Origin: a virus
IMG/VR virus record: IMGVR_UViG_3300020180_000818
Span: 1 to 46,257 of that record
DNA: 46,257 nt
Reading direction: 5' to 3' (one strand)
Below the pieces are notes generated by a model. The model was not told where the DNA came from. It did no database searches and worked only from the letters and a program-made list of their open reading frames with translations. Within the stretch, counting starts at the first letter, position 1. The number at the start of each line of letters is the position of its first letter. A program made the translations under genes and the position numbers. Shown here piece after piece: positions 20,464 through 29,230 of this stretch.

Positions 20464-21519
20464 CTATTTTCCGTTAAATATTTTTCCATAAAAAGAAAAC
20501 TTGCCATCGATCATAATTGGGACATAACGAGTATAAGCCCCATCATATCTATACTCGAACACACCAAAAGCATGAACCCAGTTACTGGGCTTTCCCTTCA
20601 AAAAAGGGGCATTAAGGTCTCGCAAGCATCCGAGGCTCATCGCCTCATGTAATCCTTTTACGGATACACTAGAGTGAGACTGCACATCATGAACATGGCC
20701 ATAGTACAGATTGCATCCAAATACGGATAAGTGCTTTGATGCGTGATGGGTTCCAGTATAGTAGCCATGGATAAAGTTTGCCTGACCGAGACTTAAGATA
20801 TCGTTTACAGGAACAGATTCATACCCGCGCTTACTAAGACCAAGAAGAGAGTCTACATCGATCTTTATTCCAAGCTCTTCTGCTCCGTCGATGATTTCTG
20901 GAATACGCTGAACCAAATACTGCTCAATCCAATCCTCATGGTTCCCCATTAAGAATCTCTTGTATTTACATTGCTTGCCAGCGGCTGAATCTATCCTGTC
21001 AAGAATCTGACGAGCTACTTTCATTTCAGGAACGAGCCGTTTTGCTTTTGCTGAATGCGATGGCCAGTGAGAGACAGATTCATTTTCTAAGAAATCACCA
21101 AGGTTAATAATGCCGTGCGGCTTATACCAACCAAGGAACTCACAAAAAGCATTTATAGCAGCAACATCGATCTCGGGACAGTGAGTATCCGGCTGAACAA
21201 CAACGCGAAGAACCCCCTCACGACCAACACCACACAGCTTAAACACATCGGCGATGTTGTCTTCTTTAACATTAAAAGCCTCAAGCTTGCGCTGAGTAAA
21301 CTTAACGGCCTTTTCACCCTTGGGTGGCTTTTCTTGAGGCCAAAACTGTTTCTTAATATTAGTAAGACCGCCATTCTTGCGAATATCCCACTCTTTTAGA
21401 ACTGTTTTTACAGTCCAAAACTGAGTCGGGGTAACGAGATATGGCTCGGTCTTAAACTTTTTCGCCGCTTGGATCAACGATGACTTCGCTAGGTCCAGTA
21501 CGTTCATTGGTGCTTTCAT
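20464..21519 (-). CDS. Calcineurin-like metallophosphoesterase
   Basis: A 351-residue protein. Metal-binding motifs are PDTHCP (Asp111, His113), NLGDFLE (Asp142), MGNHED (Asn193, His194), a later FIHGYY and YYGHVHD. The first 100 residues are an extra N-terminal region of unknown role. The substrate could be a nucleic acid or nucleotide. AAGGA precedes the ATG. It overlaps the FKBP-like gene by 68 bases. The stop is an in-frame TAG followed by an HNH fragment. Confidence 0.82.
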   Translation of the reverse strand: MKAPMNVLDLAKSSLIQAAKKFKTEPYLVTPTQFWTVKTVLKEWDIRKNGGLTNIKKQFWPQEKPPKGEKAVKFTQRKLEAFNVKEDNIADVFKLCGVGREGVLRVVVQPDTHCPEIDVAAINAFCEFLGWYKPHGIINLGDFLENESVSHWPSHSAKAKRLVPEMKVARQILDRIDSAAGKQCKYKRFLMGNHEDWIEQYLVQRIPEIIDGAEELGIKIDVDSLLGLSKRGYESVPVNDILSLGQANFIHGYYTGTHHASKHLSVFGCNLYYGHVHDVQSHSSVSVKGLHEAMSLGCLRDLNAPFLKGKPSNWVHAFGVFEYRYDGAYTRYVPIMIDGKFSFYGKIFNGK

Positions 21520-22135
21520 TCTTATCGTCCTTGGTTACTTTTTTCTGTCTAAGCTTAAGAAGGGAAATTTCCATTTCATCAGAATCATTTGCGATAACAA
21601 ACGGAACCCGCTTTACTTCGCCGACTTTCATCCCAACAATAAGAGCATCTAATTCAGGGAAAACTTCTTGCTTGCCCATCTCTAACTTGCGGCGAACAAC
21701 CTCCCCCTCGGGAATCTCCTTGCCATTTTTATACATTTTCAAATTAAGCACGGAGAACATGCCATCAGCAGCTACCGCGCCATCCGATACAGGCTCAAGC
21801 CCACGAAGAAGGTCGTCGTTCGGATCACCTTTTTCAAAGTCTTCCGCGTACATATTCTTCATTTGCTCTTCGATTTCTTTTTCAGTTACACCAAGACGGC
21901 TGATAACCTTTGCGATTGAGTGGGAGCGATACTCACCATCAAGAGCCGCAGGATACATAATGCGATTGCTCTTCTCCATATCCACAATCCGCTTATTCAA
22001 ACCGATCACCATGGCCAGGATCTGATGAAGGCTCGCCTCGATATCCTTAACCCGCTGCGACACATCAACTTCATTGATCTGCTCTAGCTTCTTCTTGCGG
22101 TTTCTAAACTCGATTGCTTTTTTATTTCCACTCAT
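21452..22135 (-). CDS. FKBP-like peptidyl-prolyl isomerase domain protein
   Basis: A 227-residue protein. Residues 15-60 are helical or coiled, and residues about 120-195 resemble an FKBP domain: VLNLKMYKNGKEIPEGE, then FPELDALIVGMKVGEVKRV, the conserved core loop of FKBP and trigger-factor isomerases. It may assist folding of virion proteins, since it sits among head genes. A phage promoter motif lies 85 bases upstream inside the previous gene. Confidence 0.7.
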   Translation of the reverse strand: MSGNKKAIEFRNRKKKLEQINEVDVSQRVKDIEASLHQILAMVIGLNKRIVDMEKSNRIMYPAALDGEYRSHSIAKVISRLGVTEKEIEEQMKNMYAEDFEKGDPNDDLLRGLEPVSDGAVAADGMFSVLNLKMYKNGKEIPEGEVVRRKLEMGKQEVFPELDALIVGMKVGEVKRVPFVIANDSDEMEISLLKLRQKKVTKDDKNESTNERTGPSEVIVDPSGEKV

Positions 22136-22147
22136 TAAAATCTTCCT

Positions 22148-22603
22148 TTAAAATTCTGGGCCGGAGCGATCCATCTCGGCTAATCGCTGAACCTCTGCCA
22201 ATATGCGCCTCTGCTGTTCATTATACGCTTTTGTATCGAGTGATGGCTTTAAGGGGCTCGGCGCTTCTCTGGGAGCATTAACGGTCTGACCAGCCGTGGG
22301 TGTTGGGGTAGGCGTAATCTTTTTATTCCGCTCTTTAAGCTGAGCGATAAAGCCTTTTAAAATCTCAACGTCTTCGGCGGAGATATCTAAGATGTGAGTA
22401 GGAACAACGAAGGCAGGTTCGAGGGCCAGCTTCTTGCCCATTAGTTCCAAGATGCGGTCGTTTACCCAATCATGAAACTCTTTATTTACTGCTTCTTCCA
22501 CTTCCGAAGAAGTAGAGCGCATTCCTAAATGTTTTTTAGCTAATTGACGGTAGGCGTTAAGCTTCTCGATCTCAAGATCTAAAGCCGTTGGTTTTTCTTC
22601 CAT
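22148..22603 (-). CDS. Protein of unknown function
   Basis: A 151-residue protein beginning MEEKPTALDLEIEKL. It is helical, with a Pro/Thr-rich linker (TPTPTPTAG) before a C-terminal helix. A longer frame reaches 22897 but runs over two better genes. The start is chosen because it overlaps the zinc-ribbon gene end by only 25 bases. Probably a virion or assembly protein from context. Confidence 0.55.
   Translation of the reverse strand: MEEKPTALDLEIEKLNAYRQLAKKHLGMRSTSSEVEEAVNKEFHDWVNDRILELMGKKLALEPAFVVPTHILDISAEDVEILKGFIAQLKERNKKITPTPTPTAGQTVNAPREAPSPLKPSLDTKAYNEQQRRILAEVQRLAEMDRSGPEF
22219..22236 (-). promoter_or_regulatory. Internal promoter motif
   Basis: Minus-strand ATACAAAAGCGTATAATG, inside coding sequence and 85 bases before the FKBP-like gene start. 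Confidence 0.5.
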
Positions 22604-22782
22604 GCTCTTAATACTTTTCTGTAATCGTTCATCATTGTCTGCTGGAGTACGTTGTTGCACTCGGGACAATTGTGGTCGTCGAACATCGTTTCCTGTGGGA
22701 TCATTGTCTCTTCGCAGGTCGGACAAACCACCTTCGGGCCGATCTCCACGTCTTCCATCATTACCAGCAACTGCCTCGCCAC
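22579..22782 (-). CDS. Small zinc-ribbon protein
   Basis: Sixty-seven residues with CPTC and CPEC separated by 18 residues, a clear four-Cys zinc site. The start is GTG overlapping the amber stop of the head-morphogenesis gene, with AGAGGA six bases upstream. Role unknown. Confidence 0.6.
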   Translation of the reverse strand: MARQLLVMMEDVEIGPKVVCPTCEETMIPQETMFDDHNCPECNNVLQQTMMNDYRKVLRAWKKNQRL

Positions 22783-23627
22783 TATCTAAATCCTCTCTGT
22801 TTTTCGTACTCATTGTGATCCTTTCCAATGTATTGCATACCGCCGTTTTGCCCGAACCCATATCCATCGCGAAGCTCCACCAAAACGTGTCGCTCATGCG
22901 GATGCGTTATATCGATAGTGGGTTTCCACTCTTTGGCCTTGCGACCAATGTTTGAGCCATTAGCGATCAGCTCACTTAATTTATACACTTTTGGTGTAAT
23001 GCCATCATCGGAGAACCAGAAGCTCATGCAGTATTTACAGGTAATATCGTCATGCGGCCCGGTCTTGTAAACCAGAACCTCGTGGGGCGAGCGGTCTTTA
23101 TTGTTGTGAAGTATCGCGTCCACAGCGCCATAATTAGAGGCCCTGGCTAGTTCCGTATTCACGATCATCTTCCAGCGATGCTGCCAGTTCTCAACTTTAT
23201 CCTTAAGGATATTGCCTAGATATTTTTTATGAACGTCTTTATCGCGAAGAACGTCGTAAATGGCCGCACCCTCTCGGCGATCCACGAATGGCATAATAGC
23301 CGACTCAAGTTGACCAGATATATCGGTCTCAAGCTGGCTTCCGGCTTTATCCATGTAACGCTCAAACATCCGCTCCAAGAAATCGATAGATCCTTCTCTT
23401 GTCGATTTTGGCGCGACCTCCGCAGCGTATTGCTGGTGAGTTTTTAAGTAAGCCCTAGCGATAGCCGTCTTTGGCGGTTTTGATGAGGTTATGTAGCCAG
23501 CGCGAACAAGATCCTTAAGATCCTGCTTCGTTAGCACATGCGGGCCTACTGTCTGATACTTCATGTAATTAACGAAGCGTCGAGACAGTAGACTAATTAT
23601 CTTTAGGGTCTTCTTCTTTAGTGCCAT
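22782..23627 (-). CDS. Head morphogenesis protein (SPP1 gp7 / Mu gpF type)
   Basis: A 281-residue protein. The conserved C-terminal half has MIVNTELARASNYGA, then DITCKYC and HPHERH, the pattern of the phage head-morphogenesis family, whose members join capsid assembly next to the portal. It overlaps the portal end by 35 bases, the normal neighbour of this family. Amber stop. Confidence 0.82.
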   Translation of the reverse strand: MALKKKTLKIISLLSRRFVNYMKYQTVGPHVLTKQDLKDLVRAGYITSSKPPKTAIARAYLKTHQQYAAEVAPKSTREGSIDFLERMFERYMDKAGSQLETDISGQLESAIMPFVDRREGAAIYDVLRDKDVHKKYLGNILKDKVENWQHRWKMIVNTELARASNYGAVDAILHNNKDRSPHEVLVYKTGPHDDITCKYCMSFWFSDDGITPKVYKLSELIANGSNIGRKAKEWKPTIDITHPHERHVLVELRDGYGFGQNGGMQYIGKDHNEYEKQRGFR

Positions 23628-25701
23628 CGTTTTTCTTTACTGCAACGTCTACCTGGTGATCTTCGTGAGATTCATCGCGATCAGCTAGGTCGTCTGCCAC
23701 TGCTTTAAAAATATCCTTGATCAACCGCTCAGAGGCTTTGCTAAATTCAGCCTCAAGATCCGTTCGCATTTTCTCTGCGTGATCGATATAGTCGTTTGAT
23801 TTACGCAGGTTTTCCTTGCCGCTCTTAAACAGCTCCGGGTTCATCTGCATGTAGCGATCAATGCCAGTTGCTTGGGCTTGCGCCATCATTTGTTGCTGCG
23901 CAGCCAAGTCTGCTTGAGCCTCTGGATTATCGTCTCCGCCTTCTTGTGGTGGGGCCTTTTTATCCTCACCCCCACCAGAATCGCCGTCATCACCACCGCC
24001 ACCTTGAGGATCGTTAGGATCTCCACCTTCTTCTCCCATTTGCCCCTGCTCAGCCATGGCCTGTTGCTGCATCATTTGCATTTGCAATTGCTGCCACTGG
24101 AACCACATAGGATCAGGAATGTACTGGAGGTCTGGTCGCTGAGCAGCTCCCTTAACGCCAAGGAACTTCTCCATAAACTCGCCCTTAAACATATTCGCCT
24201 GTAGGGTGGCGAGCAATAGGGGGTTCAGGATCAATCCGCCGCCAACCTCAATCGGCTCTAGGTCGGATTGCTCTCTTGCCTCATCGATAGTCGTGTGAAC
24301 TTGAACCTCGGCTTGAAGTCGCTCCACCTCTTGCATTCTATCTTCGGCATCAAGACCGACAAATACGAACTTGTACTTTTCTGAGTAACTTTTCTTCCAA
24401 GCGGGCATGATCTGCTCGTTGATGATCGCCTCAATACGACCAAGCAAGGGGCGAAGACCGCGATCTCGTGATGCAGTAACCTTCCATTCGTTCGAGCTTT
24501 CAGAAAGAGACTTTTGTGATTGCCCCTTCGAGAGATAGCCAAAGCCAGTTTCTTCTGGGTCAATGGCAAAGCAAGCGTGAATAACGCGCAAAACGTGATC
24601 TTGGTAAGCTGCGTATTCCATATCGCGGTTAGCGATAGTGAGAGGCTCCCACTGAACACCCTTGATACCGGCGAGGATCGGGGTTCTCCATGCGCTAGCC
24701 GCACCAGTTACCTGGTTCGTCCACTGAGCTTGCAGCTCGCGAAGCTTATTAGGAGTTACGTCACCTTGAATAACAAGCAATCCACGAGAGGCCACACCGT
24801 GAGTAAAGAACATCTTTTGATGGTTCTCGATTTGAAGGTGAGCAGTAATCATACTTACAGCACGCTCAAGAGGCCCCATCGCATAACCGGAAAGATCGAT
24901 CTCGGTTAAGTCGTAAATCTTGGCGAATACCATCTCATCGCCGTAGAAACCCTCAACCACTTTACCGTTGATTACTTGTAAATATTCGTAATCATCATCG
25001 TGGCGATATTCTGACTCTTCTTTTTTAGTTCCGACATTAGCTCTCTCGATTACGTCCTGGTAAGTCTGCACAGCAGCATCGATTTGATCTTTAGAGAGCA
25101 TCGCCTTGTTGGCGTAATAAATAGATTCAGCGGGAAGCGGCAAGAAAGCATGAAGACCGTCTCCACGGTTCCTTACAAGCTCAATGGCCGCGTGGCCATA
25201 GGAAAGCATGTCGTGGCCGACCATGTAGGCCCATCTTTCAAACGTAAGCTTATCTTCTTCCGAGCGCCCTTCTTTATCACCGCAGTTAAGGAAGAACTCT
25301 TCGATTTCTTTTACTTCTTCTTCATCAGGATCAAAGCCATCGTTTGCAATAACCCTAAACCCGGTATCGAATCTGTTTCCTGGGCGGTGACAAAAGGAAG
25401 CGATCTGGTTAGAAATAATGTGTAGGATCGTCGATACTACTGGATCTCGGCGACCGATGATCTTGAGAAGGAAGTTCGAGATGAATCCAGAGCCCGCACC
25501 TTTAGCGCGGAACATCCCGCCCGAATACCCCTGCTCGGAGAATGGGTCAAACATAAGACCTTTACGGCCATATCCATCTTCCTTCATCGCCTTTTCAAGT
25601 GGCTCTGCCAGCATTGGAGTCTGAGGAGTTGCGCCGTAGTTCTCAAGCCTACGATCAAGAGCTGTCTTAATTAAATCTTTAGTAGTGTCGTATATACCCA
25701 T
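23593..25701 (-). CDS. Portal protein
   Basis: A 702-residue protein of portal length located between terminase and head-morphogenesis genes. The core (about 60-480) includes VSTILHIISNQIASF, YGHAAIELVRNRGDG and LGRIEAIINEQIMPAWK, typical of the large portals of siphophages and myophages. The C-terminal 200 residues are low-complexity (Gln/Met-rich, then Gly/Asp-rich, then a charged helical tail). It forms the dodecameric ring for DNA entry and exit. Confidence 0.88.
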   Translation of the reverse strand: MGIYDTTKDLIKTALDRRLENYGATPQTPMLAEPLEKAMKEDGYGRKGLMFDPFSEQGYSGGMFRAKGAGSGFISNFLLKIIGRRDPVVSTILHIISNQIASFCHRPGNRFDTGFRVIANDGFDPDEEEVKEIEEFFLNCGDKEGRSEEDKLTFERWAYMVGHDMLSYGHAAIELVRNRGDGLHAFLPLPAESIYYANKAMLSKDQIDAAVQTYQDVIERANVGTKKEESEYRHDDDYEYLQVINGKVVEGFYGDEMVFAKIYDLTEIDLSGYAMGPLERAVSMITAHLQIENHQKMFFTHGVASRGLLVIQGDVTPNKLRELQAQWTNQVTGAASAWRTPILAGIKGVQWEPLTIANRDMEYAAYQDHVLRVIHACFAIDPEETGFGYLSKGQSQKSLSESSNEWKVTASRDRGLRPLLGRIEAIINEQIMPAWKKSYSEKYKFVFVGLDAEDRMQEVERLQAEVQVHTTIDEAREQSDLEPIEVGGGLILNPLLLATLQANMFKGEFMEKFLGVKGAAQRPDLQYIPDPMWFQWQQLQMQMMQQQAMAEQGQMGEEGGDPNDPQGGGGDDGDSGGGEDKKAPPQEGGDDNPEAQADLAAQQQMMAQAQATGIDRYMQMNPELFKSGKENLRKSNDYIDHAEKMRTDLEAEFSKASERLIKDIFKAVADDLADRDESHEDHQVDVAVKKNDGTKEEDPKDN

Positions 25702-26324
25702 TACAGTGTCCCACCATCAGTTGTGCCATCACAAACTGGTGCTCCTTTTATGAACGCTAGGCCGATAAGGGCAGCTTCACACGCATCCTCCATTTTTTTA
25801 TGGAGTTGGATGCCAAATTGTTCTTTGAATGCCCTGATGGCATAATCTTTTTTGTCAAGCTTGCGGGTTAACTCCCCGTCTACTCTCACGCGGGTTTTAT
25901 CGCCTTTAACTTTCTTCTTTTTCGCAGCGCGATACCTTGCGTTATGCTTCTTCTCTTCATCATTCTGGTTCGCCCCGGTCAGCTTGCGCCATACTCCAGT
26001 ACGAACATAAGCCACGCTCTTGTATTCTTTTTTATTAAGCTGTCTGATCACTTCAAAGTGAATAAACTCCAGTATCTTCTGCGAGTAATTATTGCGGCCA
26101 GCCGTTGTCTCTTCAATTACGATTTTATCGAAGTTCATTTGGTCAATCACTTCATTGAACAGCCGCTCAGCAACAGATTCAGCGCATTTCAAAAAACTAA
26201 AAGGATAGATACCGAACTCCGCTACGTTTCTATCGAGGAATAGCGTGTCGTATTCCTTAAGAACACCATCCTCAAAAATGGCATAGCCAGGCTTAGTGGA
26301 TAAATCGAGAGAAAGAATCACCAT
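25701..26324 (-). CDS. RuvC-like Holliday junction resolvase
   Basis: A 207-residue RNase-H-fold nuclease. Acidic residues are Asp7 in LSLDLSTKPGYA, Glu71 in IVIEETTAG and Asp180/Glu183 in MEDACEAALIG. A Lys/Arg-rich insertion (about 120-155) may bind DNA. It probably resolves branched DNA before or during packaging, fitting its place between terminase and portal. One-base overlaps join it to both neighbours. Confidence 0.8.
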   Translation of the reverse strand: MVILSLDLSTKPGYAIFEDGVLKEYDTLFLDRNVAEFGIYPFSFLKCAESVAERLFNEVIDQMNFDKIVIEETTAGRNNYSQKILEFIHFEVIRQLNKKEYKSVAYVRTGVWRKLTGANQNDEEKKHNARYRAAKKKKVKGDKTRVRVDGELTRKLDKKDYAIRAFKEQFGIQLHKKMEDACEAALIGLAFIKGAPVCDGTTDGGTL

Positions 26325-27244
26325 TACTCAGATAAAAGAACAACGCCCTCAACTACGTCCAATCCAGGATTGGTCAAAGTAAGTTCGTAAACTTTTCCTC
26401 TCTTTAGAAGAACCCCTGGCTGACCTTGAAAGTCGCCATTTACTGGCGGCTCAACTTCACAACCAGTAGAAGAGTCTGAGTTAAATACCACCAATACTCG
26501 GTGCTCTACGGCCAGAAGCATCCACTTATAAGAATCGGAATAAATAGTAAGGCCGGTAGTTACGCCAGTGATCGCGCTTTCAGGAACTGCGTTGGCATTA
26601 GAGAACTCAACATAAGAGTCAGTCACGCCAGTAATTCCAAACTGCCCGCGATTTGGGTAGGCGAACTGAGCTGACTGTAGATCAAGAATATCTCCAATTT
26701 GAACCGGAGTTGCAGAATAAATCTCAACTTGACCAGTAACTGTTTCGGCAGAAGCAATTGCATTTACGAATTGAACATAATTAACGCCGACCTTTACCAC
26801 TTGGAACGAACCCCAGTTGAGTGGGCTGAATGATCCACCAATGGCGATGCCGTCTCCTGCGACCATGCCGCCAAAAGTAGGAGCTGTTCCGGTGCCGGTG
26901 TGCGTAAGAGTTACGAGCTTATTGGAAACCGTAAGCGCCCACTCGGTGGTTCCGTCGCCATCAGCCCTGGCAGTGCGAGCCCCGAAGCTACCAACGAGAC
27001 GAGCCTTTACTCCATCTGCCTGAACTATCGAGAAAGAAGTCGCTCCGTTAAACGTGAGAATTCTCGACATGGAAACAATCTGTCTGGTTTCACCAGGAGC
27101 CAGGGAGATATTCACCTGCTTGGGGATTTTTGTAGGAAGCCCGAGCATCGACCAAGAAAGATCGGCGAACTTTACCTGTGGATTGGTTGTCTTGGGCTCA
27201 TCCGCATAAGCGGTAACATTCAACGATACGTTAATTAAACTCAT
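26324..27244 (-). CDS. Virion structural protein of unknown function
   Basis: A 306-residue beta-rich protein with many Thr, Gly and Val residues and repeated strand-like segments (VKVGVNYVQFVNAIASAE). It lies between the terminase and RuvC-like genes with its own promoter. Composition fits a virion surface or adaptor protein. GGAG precedes the ATG. Confidence 0.55.
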   Translation of the reverse strand: MSLINVSLNVTAYADEPKTTNPQVKFADLSWSMLGLPTKIPKQVNISLAPGETRQIVSMSRILTFNGATSFSIVQADGVKARLVGSFGARTARADGDGTTEWALTVSNKLVTLTHTGTGTAPTFGGMVAGDGIAIGGSFSPLNWGSFQVVKVGVNYVQFVNAIASAETVTGQVEIYSATPVQIGDILDLQSAQFAYPNRGQFGITGVTDSYVEFSNANAVPESAITGVTTGLTIYSDSYKWMLLAVEHRVLVVFNSDSSTGCEVEPPVNGDFQGQPGVLLKRGKVYELTLTNPGLDVVEGVVLLSE

Positions 27245-27260
27245 TTTATCTCCATGAAAG

Positions 27261-27274
27261 TATTATACAAAAGC
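27261..27274 (-). promoter_or_regulatory. Promoter of the structural protein gene
   Basis: Minus-strand GCTTTTGTATAATA, resembling the element at 44665. The -10 is at 27262-27267. Confidence 0.5.
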
Positions 27275-27275
27275 A

Positions 27276-27377
27276 TTATAGATCCTTGCTCCTAGCCTTC
27301 GCTTCTTTAGATCTAAGACCTATTAAAGTTTTAGTCGCCTCTGAGTGTTTTCTTCCAATAATCAGGTCCAGCTCCAA
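27276..27377 (-). CDS. Possible 33-residue peptide, NUMOD3-like
   Basis: It starts at TTG in the end of the terminase gene. The translation contains GRKHSEATKTLIGLRSKEAK, close to the GKKHSEETK pattern of NUMOD3 DNA-binding modules of homing nucleases. Either a remnant of a mobile nuclease or a chance frame. Confidence 0.25.
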   Translation of the reverse strand: MELDLIIGRKHSEATKTLIGLRSKEAKARSKDL

Positions 27378-29230
27378 ATTGCACCGCCCGGCCTACCGCC
27401 ATCATCTGGGTCATCAGGGCCTTTATTGGGTTCGTCCAGAACGTGCCTGTTATCCGTATATTGAATGCCATGCTGTAGGGAGATCTGGTCCAGGGTTGGA
27501 ATATTTGAGCGGTCGCCAGAAAAAGGATCTACTTGGTCAGGGAGCATGTAATCGGTTCCGACCTTCATCCTCATGCGACCAAAGAGCCAATAAACGCAAT
27601 AACGCAAGGCATCCATGTAGTGGTTATGGGAATCGTGTGGGTCGTCGTTGTCCAGAATGCGGTTCGTGGCATCCATTTTCTTATGGTAAAGCTCGAACTC
27701 CTCAAGCATCCCGGCGTGACCAGCGTTACTTGAAGCAATATCTGGGGCGAAGAAAAGACGGCTAGCCCCATTCGTTCCAGGAACCCTCAAGAGCCCCTTC
27801 ACCAGGTTCACTCCCATATTGATCTTCTTATCGATCTCATCGGTCGTAGGGAGATCCGCTTGCCTTAAAAGAGAGTTCCCTGATCCGTTAGCCAAGTCAG
27901 GGCAATACATTTGGATATCGTATTTGCGATGAAGGGTGGTGCGAACCAGTTCGATGAACTCAGGATCACTGGTTAATGTCCGACCCATCGTGTCGATTAC
28001 ATAAACCATTTCGCGGCGATCAACGGCGAGAACCACGCAAGTAGAAGGCGAAGACCAACCCCAGTCGATTCCGGCATAAAACAAAGCGCCACGTTTTTTT
28101 AATTCAGCGGTAAATGTCTCTCGGTTCACGGGCTCTGTTGGTTTTTGGCCCGTAAGCGAAATCCACATCGCGTCCCATCCAGGAACGTGAACCTGCCTAT
28201 CAAACTCAAAGTACACCAATCCTTCACTCGAAGGCTTCATTGACATAATTTGCGCCACGCCCCAGTCCCAAGAACCGGAAAGACGAATCTTATTGATTAC
28301 GTCATCGATAGTACGAAGGAGCGGGCTATTCGATTCTTGCTTCTTTAAATCCCCACAGCAAAATGCAGCGATAGGGCATGTGCGACACTTATCAAAAGTA
28401 TCGGTAGAATAAAGGAACCCCTCTTTACGGGCAGCGGCTAGGTGCTTATACTCCTCGTCGGTATATTTTTCATCCCGCAGAGGATTGATCCAAAGGGGCT
28501 GCTTAATAGTCCCGCTTCTTTCATCTGGGCATCGCTCTGTTGCGTCAAGCGTCGTCCACTTGTGAATAACAAGGCCAGACTTCGCGGCGTTACGAAGCTC
28601 TTCTTCGGCGAGTGAGTAACCGGCCTGGCGGCTCGTAATCTTTACAATAACGGCGGGCTTGCCCTTTTCAGAAGATCCCAAAATCCCGTGAGCATCTCGG
28701 TAAGCCTGTACGTTTTTAGGTTCCATCGACGAGGCAACTTCATCGAAGGTAAGAAGGGCGCAGTGCGCTCCTTGTACGGCCTTGGGAGTAGCGGGCAAGA
28801 TTTCCATGCCCACATTCTGGCCACCAATATTAAGGGATATCTCACGAGTGTTTTGCTTCACTACAGCATTCCGAAGTAAGTCAATGCGGTTGATATAGCG
28901 GTCTAAGTAGTTACGAGCACGAGATCCTTGCTGCGTCGTCATGGCGATGTGAACAGTATGGCGAGCGTCGTGAAGGAATGAAAGTAAATCGAGAATAGAA
29001 AGAGCGAGGGTCTTGAAAGAGTCTCGACCGGCTAGCCCCAAGGAAGCGTATGGTCTGCCATCCATGATGGCCGAATAGTTATTCCAAATAAAATCTGTAG
29101 GATTGGATGTGCTGAACCTGGAAACGGTTTTCTTGGGAAAATCTAGGCCAGTAAACTTTAAAATCCATGCGTGCAAATGATCAATATCACCAGCAGGGGT
29201 CATCAGCAGTTGTGTTTCGGTTAGGGCCAT
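27362..29230 (-). CDS. Terminase large subunit
   Basis: A 622-residue packaging motor. A variant Walker A is GLAGRDSFKT (65-74), Walker B with catalytic Glu is LLTFDEVAS (Asp163, Glu164), and a coupling motif follows. The RNase-H nuclease domain has GIDWGWSS (Asp388), a second acidic block CPDLANG and HDSHNHYMDALRY. Between the domains is a Cys cluster (CRTCPIAAFCCG, 281-292), which may bind metal. It cuts and pumps DNA into heads through the portal. Confidence 0.93.
   Translation of the reverse strand: MALTETQLLMTPAGDIDHLHAWILKFTGLDFPKKTVSRFSTSNPTDFIWNNYSAIMDGRPYASLGLAGRDSFKTLALSILDLLSFLHDARHTVHIAMTTQQGSRARNYLDRYINRIDLLRNAVVKQNTREISLNIGGQNVGMEILPATPKAVQGAHCALLTFDEVASSMEPKNVQAYRDAHGILGSSEKGKPAVIVKITSRQAGYSLAEEELRNAAKSGLVIHKWTTLDATERCPDERSGTIKQPLWINPLRDEKYTDEEYKHLAAARKEGFLYSTDTFDKCRTCPIAAFCCGDLKKQESNSPLLRTIDDVINKIRLSGSWDWGVAQIMSMKPSSEGLVYFEFDRQVHVPGWDAMWISLTGQKPTEPVNRETFTAELKKRGALFYAGIDWGWSSPSTCVVLAVDRREMVYVIDTMGRTLTSDPEFIELVRTTLHRKYDIQMYCPDLANGSGNSLLRQADLPTTDEIDKKINMGVNLVKGLLRVPGTNGASRLFFAPDIASSNAGHAGMLEEFELYHKKMDATNRILDNDDPHDSHNHYMDALRYCVYWLFGRMRMKVGTDYMLPDQVDPFSGDRSNIPTLDQISLQHGIQYTDNRHVLDEPNKGPDDPDDGGRPGGAIWSWT

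Noticed and set aside
22604-22897. N-terminal extension of the 22148-22603 gene
   Set aside because: It runs over the zinc-ribbon gene and the end of the head-morphogenesis gene in a different frame.
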